Shown: positions 26,301 to 36,731 of the stretch, piece by piece | How positions within the stretch are numbered: position 1 is the stretch's first letter | Layout: every line of letters begins with the position of its first letter | Assembly (NCBI RefSeq): GCF_000203815.1 | Contig: NW_004457695.1 | Span: forward strand, 1,734,054-1,798,053 | Length of the DNA stretch: 64,000 nucleotides | Direction of reading: 5' to 3' | DNA from: Cavenderia fasciculata | Taxonomy: Eukaryota > Evosea > Eumycetozoa > Acytosteliales > Cavenderiaceae | Translations under genes and position numbers: made by a program | Notes under the pieces: model-generated | Told to the model about the DNA's origin: nothing | The model's database searches: none | The model's input: the letters and a program-made list of their open reading frames with translations, nothing else

Positions 26301-26614
26301 CAAACTTTATGTCGATTAATAACTTAACAAAAAGTTTTGATAATAGACCACAAAGTTTGATGGGAAAAAAGAAAAGAATCTTTTTGGAAAAGAAGTTCCA
26401 ACTATCTCCTACACTCAATGTGCTGGGTGAATTGACTCCAAAGATTACAACTGTATTTGGTTGGTTGGGTATCAAAGATATTAATCATACTATTCCCTAT
26501 TATACTCATATTGGTCTAACAGATAATTTAGAATCTGTTCTACTCTTGTTAAATTCTTTTTCAAACTTTTTAAATACTCATAATCAATTAAATGAACAAA
26601 TTAATAAAAAATAG
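14385..26614 (+). CDS. BLTP1/Tweek/Csf1-type bridge-like lipid transfer protein, 3,997 residues
   Basis: BLTP1 (KIAA1109, fly Tweek, yeast Csf1) is a rod-like lipid channel spanning ER contact sites. Four exons fit with agreeing phases: 14385-14697, 14769-15288, 15365-16392 and 16482-26614, the last being 10.1 kb without an intron. An N-terminal membrane helix (about residues 10-37) is followed by the family signature VNSFHISLLSGKIAFRGL, a TITFRYWSK block, and DDSPCRLAIHLEGVEYLVYN across the first intron, all lined up with BLTP1. The rest is a long run of beta-rich segments broken by low-complexity inserts: Gln-rich in exon 2, Lys/Glu at about 17040-17180, and Asn/Ser/Gln stretches near 18140-18480, 21200-21620 and 22640-22730. 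The C-terminus ends in NEQINKK. It is the largest gene here, shorter than human BLTP1 (about 5,000). Family call is strong; individual domain borders are not set. Confidence 0.92.
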
Positions 26615-26809
26615 AATCACAAGGATTAAAAAAACTGGATTAGTCCTTGTACAGAATGATTGTTCAAAATAAAGATGATGCTTGGATTTTCAAGTTTACC
26701 ATTATCATCTCCAACAGGTTTAAATCAAAATAATTGTATACAAGAAAGAAAAGGTTTTTTATATAATATATATATATATATTTTTTACTATACAGTGATC
26801 CCAAAATAA

Positions 26810-26852
26810 TTCAATGTTTTATTATAATAATAAAATTGTATAAAACATTGAA
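26810..26852. other. 13-bp-stem hairpin between convergent genes
   Basis: TTCAATGTTTTAT at 26810-26822 is followed by its exact reverse complement at 26840-26852, with a 17-base loop. It lies 196 bases after the BLTP1 stop, in the shared 3' flank with the small gene on the other strand. It could be a transcript 3'-end structure or the trace of a small mobile element; nothing here decides. Confidence 0.5.
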
Positions 26853-26967
26853 CTATAAAAGAGATGAAAATGATTGACCAAATATTTTCTTGTAGGTGAT
26901 CAATAAATTTAAAGATGATGATGTTGTTTGAGATCTTGTGATCCCTAGTAGGATTCCCTACCGGCTG

Positions 26968-27211
26968 TTACCACCAGTAAGGGTTATAACGTGGTCTACA
27001 TTCTGACATATCTGATGGTGATGCTCCAAAACCATCATTTGTGGCTTGTACATTACGTGTACCTTTTCCATTAAAATTTCTCTTCCACCATTCTATAAAA
27101 TATTATATCATATCATATGATGTGATATGAGTTAAAAAAAAAAAAGTAAGTAAGTAAAAGATCAAAAAGAATTTATATCAATAGACTTGATTTGTTGTTT
27201 ATACCTCTCAT
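26968..27211 (-). CDS. small 43-residue protein, two exons, unknown
   Basis: Minus-strand exons 27205-27211 (only ATGAGAG) and 26968-27092 join at G|GTATAA and AG|AATGG to give 43 residues starting MREWWKRNFNGKG and ending RPRYNPYWW. The frame is noticeably richer in Trp, Arg, Pro and Gly than chance in this AT-rich setting, and it ends exactly at a stop. The start MREWWKRNF and the end NPYWW give a Trp-flanked, basic, apparently soluble peptide with no signal or membrane helix. It was too short for a simple length-filtered ORF search. Small basic mitochondrial or ribosomal accessory subunits look like this, but no family was recognised. Confidence 0.6.
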
Positions 27212-27627
27212 TTTTTTGATTATCTATTATCCGTTTTTAAAATTGATCAATTTAACTTTTTATATGCGATACTATTTACAAAGGGGGGTTTATTGTTAAT
27301 GTTGATTTTAAAAGAATATATATATATATATAAAAACACAACAGTTGCAAACAATGAATCAAAAGAAAATGGGGAACATGACAAGTCGAAAGCAAAGGGT
27401 CATAGCCTAACCTTCTATGAAAGATTGTTTTTTTTTTTTTTTTTTTCACGAACCGAAGATTTTTCCTCGTATCTCTTTGTTGAATCTTTCCTCGACAAAA
27501 GAAATACAGGATGATATCTCCTTTTTTGATTCTACGATGGGTTGAACCCCTTTTGTACCTCTACCTTACCCTTTTTTACATTTACAAATAATATTTATTT
27601 ATTTACTAATTGATTTTATATATTTTT
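27212..27627. other. intergenic, small-gene promoter and fimbrin 3' flank
   Basis: AT-rich with a TA run near 27318-27332 and a 20-base T tract near 27427-27446. An open frame at 27293-27514 crosses the T tract and has no coding look. No gene was seen. Confidence 0.55.
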
Positions 27628-29726
27628 TTAATTTGAAAGAGAAACAGCCATTAAAGAAGCAAAGATAGTCATGATCATCTTTGTTTTAAGTTCAACGATA
27701 TCTTCTGGAAGGGCAAAGATGACGGCACCAACCTTACGAGCAGTGGAGACGGCGAGCTTGGCATTGAGGAGGTTGTCAGCAGCTGAACCAGAGTGAGCGA
27801 CGAGCGATTGATCGACTGAATTTGGACGAATAGCTTCAATGAGGTCGAGGATTGGGATGGCATTGGTGAGTGCTTCATCCTTAAAGTTGTTGAAACCTTT
27901 CTTGCCATTGTTTTTGAGTGTGGTGTTGGCCCAATCAATGATATCAGTATCATTGATGGGTTTACCAGTTCCGCTGAGTTGGTTGATGATCGAGATGATA
28001 TGAGCTCTCATCAATTGGAAGACAATCGACAAGATTGGGTTCTTGTTACGATCGTAAACATTCTTGCCATCAATACCAACCAAAGAAAACTTGGTAGCCT
28101 TGCCGAGTTGGATGGCATAGTTGCAGTTTTCGAGTTTCTTCATCTCGGCACCCATAGCCTTGAATGGTGGGTAGTTGACTTTTTTGTGATCGACCAATCC
28201 TGGGAAGATCTTGTCAAAGAGTTGGATCAAAACCAAACCATCATAGAGACCTTCGTAGAGGTTGTTGACAAATGGGTCGACACCAAGAGAGTTCATCCAG
28301 TTACGGAATGCCTTTTCTTCACGTGTCTCTTCGATAATGACTACATCCTTGACTGGCTCGAGAGCTGGATGAGTGTTGAAGAGGTTTGCAACAAAAGCTA
28401 AATTCAACTTGGGATGACCATTGACAATGTCACGAGCCTTGAGGAACTTGCGACAGCCAAGCTTGTCGGCATTTTCGAGGACTAGACCAGCACGCTTCTC
28501 GAGGTTGTTTTCTTGGAGAGCACGAGTATCAACACCAGCATCCTTGGGTGCGATTTGCTTCAACAAGACGGTATAGTTTTCAGAGTCTTTAATGTCACCG
28601 GTAAAGTTCTTGACACGACGTGGATGACCGGCGGCAGCGAGATGATAATTGAACCAACGCAACAAGATTTCTTCAACTGGCAATCTGAGGAGATCTTCAA
28701 TGGTCTCTCCATCTTGCAAGAGACGGTAGAGTTCTGGGTGATTGGTAAGATTGATCTTGGCAAAGAGACCAATCTTGATGATTTGCCAGACGAGACCCAT
28801 AATCAAATGAGCTCTTCCCTCCATGAGATCGGCCGCACCGATGTTGACGGTAGAACATCCAATAGCCTTGGCAGAGTTAACACAGAGTACTTGGTTTTCA
28901 TTGACACGGAAAGTATTGAGATTCTTTTTGTTTAATACACGTTCATCAATAGTCTCTGGAACAGAGTCATTGATAAGTTTGCACAACAACAAACCATCAT
29001 AACATGCCTTAAAGAATGCTTCTCCATCTTCTGGAATGGGAAGTCTATCCTTCAAGTCTGCATCCTTTCCAAGACAATTATTAATCCAATCGATAAATGC
29101 ATGAGTTTCATCATCTGAATAAGAGTGAGTAGTTCCAGATGATGTACTACCTGAATAACCTCCAATTGTATTGACTTGTCCTACTTTTTTTACAACTTTA
29201 AAATTTTTATACATCCCAAATAGAAATAGAAATTAATTAATAATGAATAATGAATAAATAATAAGACATTTTTGTAAGTTTTGAAAGAAAGAAAAAAAAA
29301 ATGTAATATTATAATATATATATATTATTTTATAGATAAAAGATAAAATTTGTTACAACGAATGAAAGTAGTTGTGGGTATAGATTTTTTTTTTTTACAA
29401 AAGATTAGATAGCAATGAAATATATATATATATATATATATTATTTGTTTGATTTGTTTTTACATACCATTAGCAAATGATGGTGAACTAGCAGCAGTTG
29501 ATTTCTTTGAGATTTCCATAACCTTGATGAATTCTTCAAACTCGATTGAACCACTATTGTCAGTATCAACTTCTTTGATCATGTCTCTTACTTGAAGACC
29601 AGTAACCTTTTCACCAAGTGCATTGAGAATCTTTGTCAATTCTACTGCACTAATGGATCCATCGCCATTTTCATCAAACTTGTTGAATTGTTCTTTAAAT
29701 TCCTTTACTTCGGATGCAGAGAATGT
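27628..29726 (-). CDS. fimA: fimbrin/plastin, actin bundler (start exon uncertain)
   Basis: Fimbrin cross-links actin filaments into bundles. Two certain minus-strand exons: 29468-29726 and 27628-29180 (donor AATG|GTATGT; acceptor GTAG|GACAAG), 603 residues. Exon 29468-29726 carries two calcium-binding EF-hands: DENGDGSISAVE and DTDNSGSIEFEE, both with intact loops. The long exon carries four calponin-homology domains: first SDDETHAFIDWINNCLG with VPETIDERVLNKKNL, then ILLRWFNYHLAAAG, then REEKAFRNWMNSLGV and finally INDTDIIDWANTTLK, ending VELKTKMIMTIFASLMA as in plastin. The first of these exons has no in-frame Met at its start, so a short 5' exon must exist; see 29904-29993. Confidence 0.95.
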
Positions 29727-29903
29727 CTATTTTTTTTTTAAATCTAAAAGTAAAAGTAATAAGGAAAGGATTGAAATGGTTAATATGTGTTTTGAATATA
29801 TATATGTCGGTCCCTCTTTTTATTATTCACACAACGTCTAGACTTACATATGTTACAGAATAAATAGAGATATAAAACTCTTTACTGATTATATATACAA
29901 TAC

Positions 29904-29993
29904 TTGTTGTGATGAAAGACAAGGGGATACTTGTTCAACTTCCAATGAAATTTTTTGCAAATTAATTAAATCACTTTCTTTTCTTTGAACCAT
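29904..29993 (-). CDS. fimA: candidate first coding exon of fimbrin
   Basis: The only usable upstream ATG before the EF-hand exon is at 29991-29993. From it a 30-codon frame (MVQRKESDLINLQKISLEV and more) reaches CAACAA|GTATTG at 29903, and this donor is in phase 0, matching the phase-0 acceptor at 29726. The frame stays open further upstream to about 30190 with a coding-like composition. It would make fimbrin about 633 residues, somewhat longer than the roughly 610 usual in the family, and the donor is not a strong consensus. A noncanonical splice or a start elsewhere remains possible. Confidence 0.35.
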
Positions 29994-30252
29994 CCACCCA
30001 ATTTCAAAAAGAGAGGATGGGGTGTGCTGCTCTTTTTCAAGAGAGAGAGATCTTTTAATAGCCCAAATCTGACCAGCTTCATTATTACTCCAATTATGGC
30101 TCTCTTGTAAAGAAGAAGAAGATTGAATTTTCCATTCATTTAAAAATATGTAAATAAAACAAAACTCTTTTCTTTTCTTTTTTTTTATTTATTTATAAAT
30201 ATTACTCTTTTCTTTTCTTTTCTCTTTTGTTGTTTTCCCATTGCTTTTTGTT

Positions 30253-32241
30253 TTAAAAAGAATGGAGTAATAGTACTATCACTGGTATCATAGCACTAAA
30301 CAAGAGTGTTAACATTACATAGTTCTCTTTACAATATGATACAAAATTAAATCGATTGGTTTGTTTTGATTTCTTGTTTGTTTGACGTTGATTATGATGA
30401 TGGTGATGATTACCTCCTTTTTTATGTTTAATAGGAGTAGTTAGAATATTATTATTATTAATTCTTTGTTTTGATTGTTGTAATTGTTTTGGTGAAATTG
30501 GTATATTATTATTAGTAGTATTATTATTATCTATTTTTTCTTCTTCCTCTTCTTCTTCTTTTTGATTATTATTATTTTCAATACAAGATGTTTTAGGTGT
30601 GATTATTGTTAATGTTTGTTGTTGTTGTTGTTGTTGAAGTGATTCATCCAAAGAATCCTCCTTTATATTTTCAATTTTCTTTTCTATTATCTTTTCTTTT
30701 TCTTTTTCCTTTTCTTTTTCCTTTTCCTTTTCTTTTTCTTCTTTTTTAATTGGTTTCTCAATTTGTGGAGATTGACCAATAGTTGCAAGTGAAGGTGATG
30801 AAACAGAAGTCAACATATTTGCCTTGTATTCAATACCAACACTTGGTATTGATGTTGGAAGTGACTCTTCAACATTTGAATGTGATTTATAATGTCTTGA
30901 TGAAGAAGAGGAGGATGGAGTTGATGATGGTAAAAGAGGTATTGGTGGTAATGAATTTGAAACCAACGTCGTTGTTTGAGTTGTTGTTGTTGTTGGTAAA
31001 ACTGATTCCAATGGTATTGACAATGGAATTGGTAGTAAATCAACAGATGTTAAACATATAGATGGAGTGGTGGTGGTGGTTGGGGTTGGGATTGTGATTG
31101 GGATTGGGAATGCGTTTGATTTCTTCTTTTCCATTGGTACCTTGAATTGTTGATAAGGAGATGATGAACAAGAAGAAGAAGGTGATGGAGATACCAATGA
31201 AGATGTTGAAATACTCTTTTTATGAGAGAATGCCTCTTTTTTCTGTTTGTTTGGGTTGTTGTTGTTGATGTTACCATTTGCGTTTGAATTTAATGATTGA
31301 GCACTATATTCTCTTAATAATTTAGGTGATTGTTGAATTGTGTTGGTTTTGACGGTACCGTTGGGTAAAGGAGAGGGAGGTGCCATCGACGGTGACATGG
31401 TTGCAGCTTGTTTATGTGATGTATATTTAAATATTCTACCTTGAATAAAACTAGACAACTCTGTCGATGTCTTTTCAATCATTTCTTGATTTTCACTTGA
31501 TTTGTTCCAAATACTAACAATATGTCTATTTGGTCTAACTGCCAAAACAAATCCACACTAATTCAATCAACAAACAAGTAAGTACATATATCATAATAAT
31601 AATATAATATCTTTTGTTTTTTTTTTAAGACTTACAACATCAAGACCAAATTCCAATTGTTCACCAATTAAAGTTAGAATGGATCTCATTACAATATTAC
31701 TTGATTGTTCTTTTGTACACATTAAAGAATATTTTCCACCATTTTCATTGGCTGGATCCTCCCATGTCGGTGCAATACCAGCTTTAAATAATCTTAGATT
31801 GGCACCAATTGGAAATAATGAAACATCTACTATATTATTCCAATATCTCCAAAATCCCTAAAATAAACATAAATTAGATTAGAGACAATTGTATAGTTTT
31901 TATATATTTGTACATACTTGAACAGAATTAAATGAACCTAAATTCTTTATATGAGATTGATAATCATCACATGAAGCACCTTTTGGTACACCTTCATCAT
32001 AATAAAATACCCATTCACATTCCAAATATATTTCCTTTGGTTCTTCAACCTCCTGGCCACCTCCACTTGATTTTATATTGTTGTTGTTTTCATTATTGAT
32101 TGATTTTTGATTCAATTCTGCTTCATCAATAAATAAAGTTGAAGGTGATAAAGTTGTTCCATTACTATGATCAGGTTGATATTTTACATTATTGGTTGTA
32201 TTATTACAAGATGCAGAGTCAATTGTTGCTTGATAACTCAT
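30253..32241 (-). CDS. 4EHP/eIF4E class II-like cap-binding protein with C-terminal membrane anchor
   Basis: Three minus-strand exons, all phase 0: 31918-32241, 31636-31857 and 30253-31557, 616 residues. Residues about 70-230 are an eIF4E fold: ECEWVFYYDEG, SHIKNLGSFNSVQGFWRYW, LFKAGIAPTWEDPANENGG (the second cap-stacking Trp), LTLIGEQLEFGLDVVCGFVL and IVSIWNKSSEN. The first cap-binding position appears as Tyr (CDDYQSH), as in 4EHP/eIF4E2. SIWNK is also the 4EHP form. A low-complexity tail of about 360 residues follows, with Lys/Glu, Asn and His runs and a Lys-rich patch, and the protein ends in one hydrophobic helix, YVMLTLLFSAMIPVIVLLL, then HSF. The last exon is one uninterrupted frame, so the anchor is not an artefact of joining. 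4EHP represses translation of chosen mRNAs; a membrane-anchored form is unusual. Confidence 0.85.
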
Positions 32242-33961
32242 AACTCTTAATGATTATGCGTTAGAATCTCCTCTTTTCTTTTCCTTTTTTTTTTTTTAAA
32301 TTAAAGATTTGGTTTGTTTTTGTAATCTTATTATTATTATTATTGTTTGTCTATGTTGTATTTGTAATTTAAAATGAAAATGAGTTGGAGTTGGAGTTTT
32401 GGTAATCTAATATAATATTGTTGTATATATCTTTGATATTTGTTGGTTGATGATTACTATTATTACTACTACTACTACTTATATTGTACAATTATATGAC
32501 TGTAAAGATGAAGAAGAGAATGAGAAGGAAGGAGAAGGAGGAAGAAGGATATTAAATTAATATATTATATTAATATATTATGTTGTTTTAATAATAAATA
32601 ACGTGAGAGAGAGAATATAAAAATAAATAATGTGATGTATGTATATAGTGTGTGCGTGTGTGCGTGTGTATACACTTATAATATATGTCTAAAAAAAGAT
32701 GTATTGCAACAATCTTGTGTTTAAAAGAAACAAAAGAGTGTCAACTTTGAACAACCAAACAAACAAGAAACAAGTAAACAAGTAAATGACAACAATAAAG
32801 CGTGATAATAATGTATTGTATTATTAAAGTAAAGAGCACCCCCTTTTAACCAACCAGCCAACAAAACTTTACTGTGAGGGGTATGGGTAATGAAGAAACT
32901 CAGCTTCTCTCTCTCTCTATCTCTCTCTCTCTCCTCTTTACTTTGTTTGGTCGTTGTAATGAATAAGCGTAGCTCAAATGACTACCCCTTTTTAAAGTAA
33001 TGTGACTCAGTGTGTGCTTGTGTGAAATGAATTGGTGAGTGGTGGTGAAAGAGTGGGTTCAATCAGATGAAATGTATATTTGCTGCAATGAGTGTCTATA
33101 TCTACCTCTTTGTGTCTCTCTCTATTTTGTAATGTAATAATACAATACTTCTTTTATGCTACAATTTTACTATTAACTCTACTTTACTTTGCTCTACGCT
33201 AATGATGTTTGTTTGATTATAATAAAAAGTACTTGATTATTTTAATTTACCTTTGAAACCCAAGAATTTGATGGTTTGACTCTTTCTATAATAAAAGTAT
33301 GTTTGTTGTTTTGTGTATGTTTGCTATTGTCTATCCTTGGTCTATTGAATGATTTTTTTTGTGTTAACAAGAAAATAATGTGAATGATGGTGAAATTTTG
33401 GTTGGTTCTTATTGATTGTATTGTTGTGATGTATGCATAGGCAGGTATGGAGGCGGATCGTTGGATGATGAGGCAAGTTAGAGATTGATTTCTTTTTTTA
33501 AATTGACTTTTCGACAAGGCCACGAGGTGACGATGTTTATCTGATTTTTTAGCAATAACAGTTGGTTGGTTGCCGTTGTGGATGGATTTTTAATTGGTCT
33601 CTTTCAAAAAAAGTCATCGCCACAATAAGAAAGTACTTTGGGAAAGAAATATCTTTATCTATCTGCTGTCTTTTTATTGTTACAACTTTTCCTTTTGAAT
33701 TTTCTATCTTGTTTTTTGAACATCCTCACATTGACCCTTAACTACACACCATGTAACGAAAAATATTAATATCCCGATTGACCATTGGGTTAACCTTGTA
33801 CCATCTGTAACATCATTCAATCCCTTCTATATCTATCAGGTGATCATGGTAGTACGTACTCTATCTCTACCTCTCTACTTTTTTTTTTTTTTTTCCTTTT
33901 TTTAAACACAAATGATTTATTTTTTTTTCGTTTTTTTCTATTAATAAGATATTGGCTATTG
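32242..33961. other. 1.7-kb intergenic region
   Basis: Upstream of the 4EHP-like gene and downstream of the left kelch gene. AT-rich with CT/GA tracts (32905-32935, 33110), a GTGT run near 32648-32665 and T-runs at 33880-33905. Slightly less AT-rich patches at 33400-33560 and 33720-33850 show no usable frame. An open stretch on the minus strand at 33242-33523 was judged chance. No gene was seen. Confidence 0.5.
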
Positions 33962-35923
33962 TTATTTTTTTGGAGTAGGTGTAACAGCACCTCTTTTCTG
34001 TAAAACAGGGGCTGGTTGAATATTTTGTTGAGCTTTTTGCTGTTGTAATTGCATTTGGTAGGTATCTGATGCTTTTGGGATAATTTCTCCAACACCAACG
34101 GCCCCATGAAAATAAGTGTACTTTGATTTCGATGGAAATGTCGCGTCCCAAGAGTTACTATTAATGTCATATATAAAATTGGTTGGATGTTTGCCACCAA
34201 TGAGATAGATTTTGGGAAAGTTATTGACAAATCCAAATACAAGGGACAGACCAAATTTACCATCACGGACTGGTACCTCTGCAAGTGATTCTGCTTTTCT
34301 TGTAAATACAGAGAATCTACAAAACTCTGTACTTGTAAGAAAGTAAATGTATTCTCTTTTATCAAAACAAAACCCTTCAACACGTGAAGAACTATTGTTA
34401 AATTGATAGATTTGTTTTGATGACCCGTCTGAAATACTAAATGCTTCAATGTCATTCACCATTGTATATGCTTTTTCTGGTTCTTTATGGGTACCTCCAA
34501 TCACATAAATGATACCATCTAGATAACAAGCAAAACAATAATAACGAGGACGTTTGAGTTGACCGAGATTTGAACATCTACCAGTCATAATATCAAATCT
34601 ATCGACACGACCCAATGTATTATTATTTTGGATACCACCAACTAGGTATATATAACGACCTTCATCCCAAACGGCTGCCATTGATGAACCACCAGTGGTT
34701 TGAATATTATCCAAGCAATCCCATTTACCAGAATAAAGATCCATTCTTTCATAGGTTGACAAGGAGTCATTACCACCAAAAATGTATACATAATCTAGGA
34801 TTGATACAACAGATGATGATGAGCATGCACGTTTCATTCTTGAACCTTCTGCAAGCCCCCATCTGTTTTGTTGAATATCATATACCTCTACCAATGATAA
34901 ATGTTGTGTATTCTCCATTCCACACAAACAGTAAATATATCTAATTGTATTCTCTTTGATATATTTCTCTGTACTTTCATTACCTACCGACAAATCATTT
35001 ACAACGAGCTCACATGCCTGTCTAAGATAATTCATTGATTTACTAACAACTGTATCATTTACCATAAATTCATATTTGGTTGGTTTTGGTGGTGGTGCTG
35101 GTGTTGTTGTTGTTGTTGTAACTATTACACTTTCTGTATTATTATTATTATTGATGGTTGAGAGAGGAGGAGTAGGAGATTGTGAAATTAAATGATCATT
35201 TTGTTTTGAGACCAAAAATATATCATTTTGAACATTTAATTGATTCCACTGATCCATCAGATGACCAAGATGAGTGTATTCAAATGAGGAGTATGCAATA
35301 TCATTATTAAGATTGTTTGAAATGAATTTGTTGATTGATGATTCTCTATTTACTTCATCGATGAAATCCTCGGTGGTCATTTTAATCACGTGGGGGTTGA
35401 TTGTATGAAATTGAGCACCTGATATGTACTGTGTCGAGAAACTAGAGTTGGCAGGCATAGGGGCAGCACCGTGCTTTTCAGAGGCATAGATCTTTGACAC
35501 TGTATCAAATGTTGGTGTTTGACTTGCAAAATACTTGTAGTAAGTGTCTGGACGGACAATGGTTTTGGGCGTGATCGATACTGGTACTATCTGAAGGCTT
35601 TCAGGTTTGTTAACAATCGGTACCTGAAGGCTTTCAGATTTGTTAACAATCGGTGGTGATGGTGGTGGTAGTGATGGAGAGGGTGAGGTGCCCGAGAGAT
35701 CGTACTTCTTCCAACCAATCTCTAAATCTTTAAGTCTCTGTATCTTGTGTCCATTGTGTGTCTCTACGATACAGTCACCGCACACAAACACGTTGCATTG
35801 AGTGCAGAACCATTTCAACGACTCTTGCGAGTGTACAGTACACTTTTGAGAATCGATTCCTGATGAATTGGGTGGTGACGATGCATTTGGTTTTGTAGTA
35901 GATAAATATGTTGGTGAGGTCAT
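33962..35923 (-). CDS. B-box zinc finger / kelch repeat protein, left copy
   Basis: Single exon, 653 residues. The B-box is at about 27-65: CTVHSQESLKWF, then CTQCNVFVCGDC and ETHNGH provide the zinc ligands. Residues about 75-130 are Pro/Ser-rich with a doubled VNKPESLQ-type unit. From about 330 to 600 come kelch-type repeats (YCLCGMENTQHLSLVEVYD, YIFGGNDSLSTYERMD, YLVGGIQNNNTLGRVDRFD, YVIGGTHKEPEKAY, YLIGGKHPTNFIYD). It ends in a Gln-rich tail. It is an inverted, near-identical paralog of the gene at 36581-39042 but lacks about 390 bases of linker after the B-box and has no 5' intron. B-box/kelch proteins form a large dictyostelid family; function unknown, possibly protein-interaction scaffolds or ubiquitin-ligase adaptors. 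Confidence 0.9.
   Translation of the reverse strand: MTSPTYLSTTKPNASSPPNSSGIDSQKCTVHSQESLKWFCTQCNVFVCGDCIVETHNGHKIQRLKDLEIGWKKYDLSGTSPSPSLPPPSPPIVNKSESLQVPIVNKPESLQIVPVSITPKTIVRPDTYYKYFASQTPTFDTVSKIYASEKHGAAPMPANSSFSTQYISGAQFHTINPHVIKMTTEDFIDEVNRESSINKFISNNLNNDIAYSSFEYTHLGHLMDQWNQLNVQNDIFLVSKQNDHLISQSPTPPLSTINNNNNTESVIVTTTTTTPAPPPKPTKYEFMVNDTVVSKSMNYLRQACELVVNDLSVGNESTEKYIKENTIRYIYCLCGMENTQHLSLVEVYDIQQNRWGLAEGSRMKRACSSSSVVSILDYVYIFGGNDSLSTYERMDLYSGKWDCLDNIQTTGGSSMAAVWDEGRYIYLVGGIQNNNTLGRVDRFDIMTGRCSNLGQLKRPRYYCFACYLDGIIYVIGGTHKEPEKAYTMVNDIEAFSISDGSSKQIYQFNNSSSRVEGFCFDKREYIYFLTSTEFCRFSVFTRKAESLAEVPVRDGKFGLSLVFGFVNNFPKIYLIGGKHPTNFIYDINSNSWDATFPSKSKYTYFHGAVGVGEIIPKASDTYQMQLQQQKAQQNIQPAPVLQKRGAVTPTPKK
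34004..35609 (-). repeat. inverted repeat, left arm (1,606 bp)
   Basis: The kelch half of the left gene matches the right gene (37428-39033) in inverted orientation. Both arms are exactly 1,606 bp by my end points, and sampled stretches differ by only a few percent, so there is no net gain or loss of bases across the arm. Confidence 0.85.
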
Positions 35924-36580
35924 ATTGTTGTTGTTGTTGTAAAAAATTAATTTTTAAAAAATATAAAAAATTAAAATAAATGATTATATTATTATTATTA
36001 TTATTTATTATTCTTTTTCTCTGGATATTTATTTTTTTCTTTAAACTTATTATTTTTTTTCTCTTCTTCTTTTCGTTTTAAACTTATAATTTTAAACAAA
36101 TTCTGTCTATATGATAGTTTAAATTTGAGTCATGTTGATTCGCGTTGTCACCTTATTATTAATACCAGATTTGGAAAAAAAAGTCAAATCAAAGGGCCAA
36201 ACAATATTGAATTTTTAGGTTCGACATTCGATTTTTTTTGTATGGCTCAGAACGTATAAAGTTAGTTTGGTCATTTGTTAAATAGTACAATTATTATTTA
36301 TCCATCTAGTATTGATATATGTTTAACAATAGGAACACCCAAGAAGAAGAAGAAGATTACTGACAAATTTCATACCCAATTACACAAGTAAGAATAGAAT
36401 AAACAAAAAAAAACAAAACTTTTTAAAATGGGATGAACACATTACTAATACTTCCCATTTGGTTATTTAGCATCTCTCAAGTTTAATCATCCTTTATCAT
36501 CAATCAGTTCAGCAATCTAATCTCAATTCAGTCTAAAGTATAATACAATAACCCAACAACCCAGTCGCAAATACCCAACT
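35924..36580. other. divergent promoter between the two kelch genes
   Basis: 657 bases between two head-to-head paralogs. AT-rich with ATT and T runs at 35990-36060, and no coding sequence. The two halves were not seen to be inverted copies of each other, so the duplication did not obviously include both promoters. Confidence 0.5.
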
Positions 36581-36696
36581 ATGATTAACCCAACTGTAAG
36601 TTTAACCTTTTTTGTATCAAATTTTCAAGTCCAAACTAATTTTTTTTAATTTTTTGTTTTTTTCAAAAATCGCAACGCACTGTATAGTTTGAAATG

Positions 36697-36731
<35 letters not shown>

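Noticed and set aside
33242-33523. 93-codon open frame on the minus strand
   Set aside because: No splice sites, no family, composition of AT-rich noncoding DNA.
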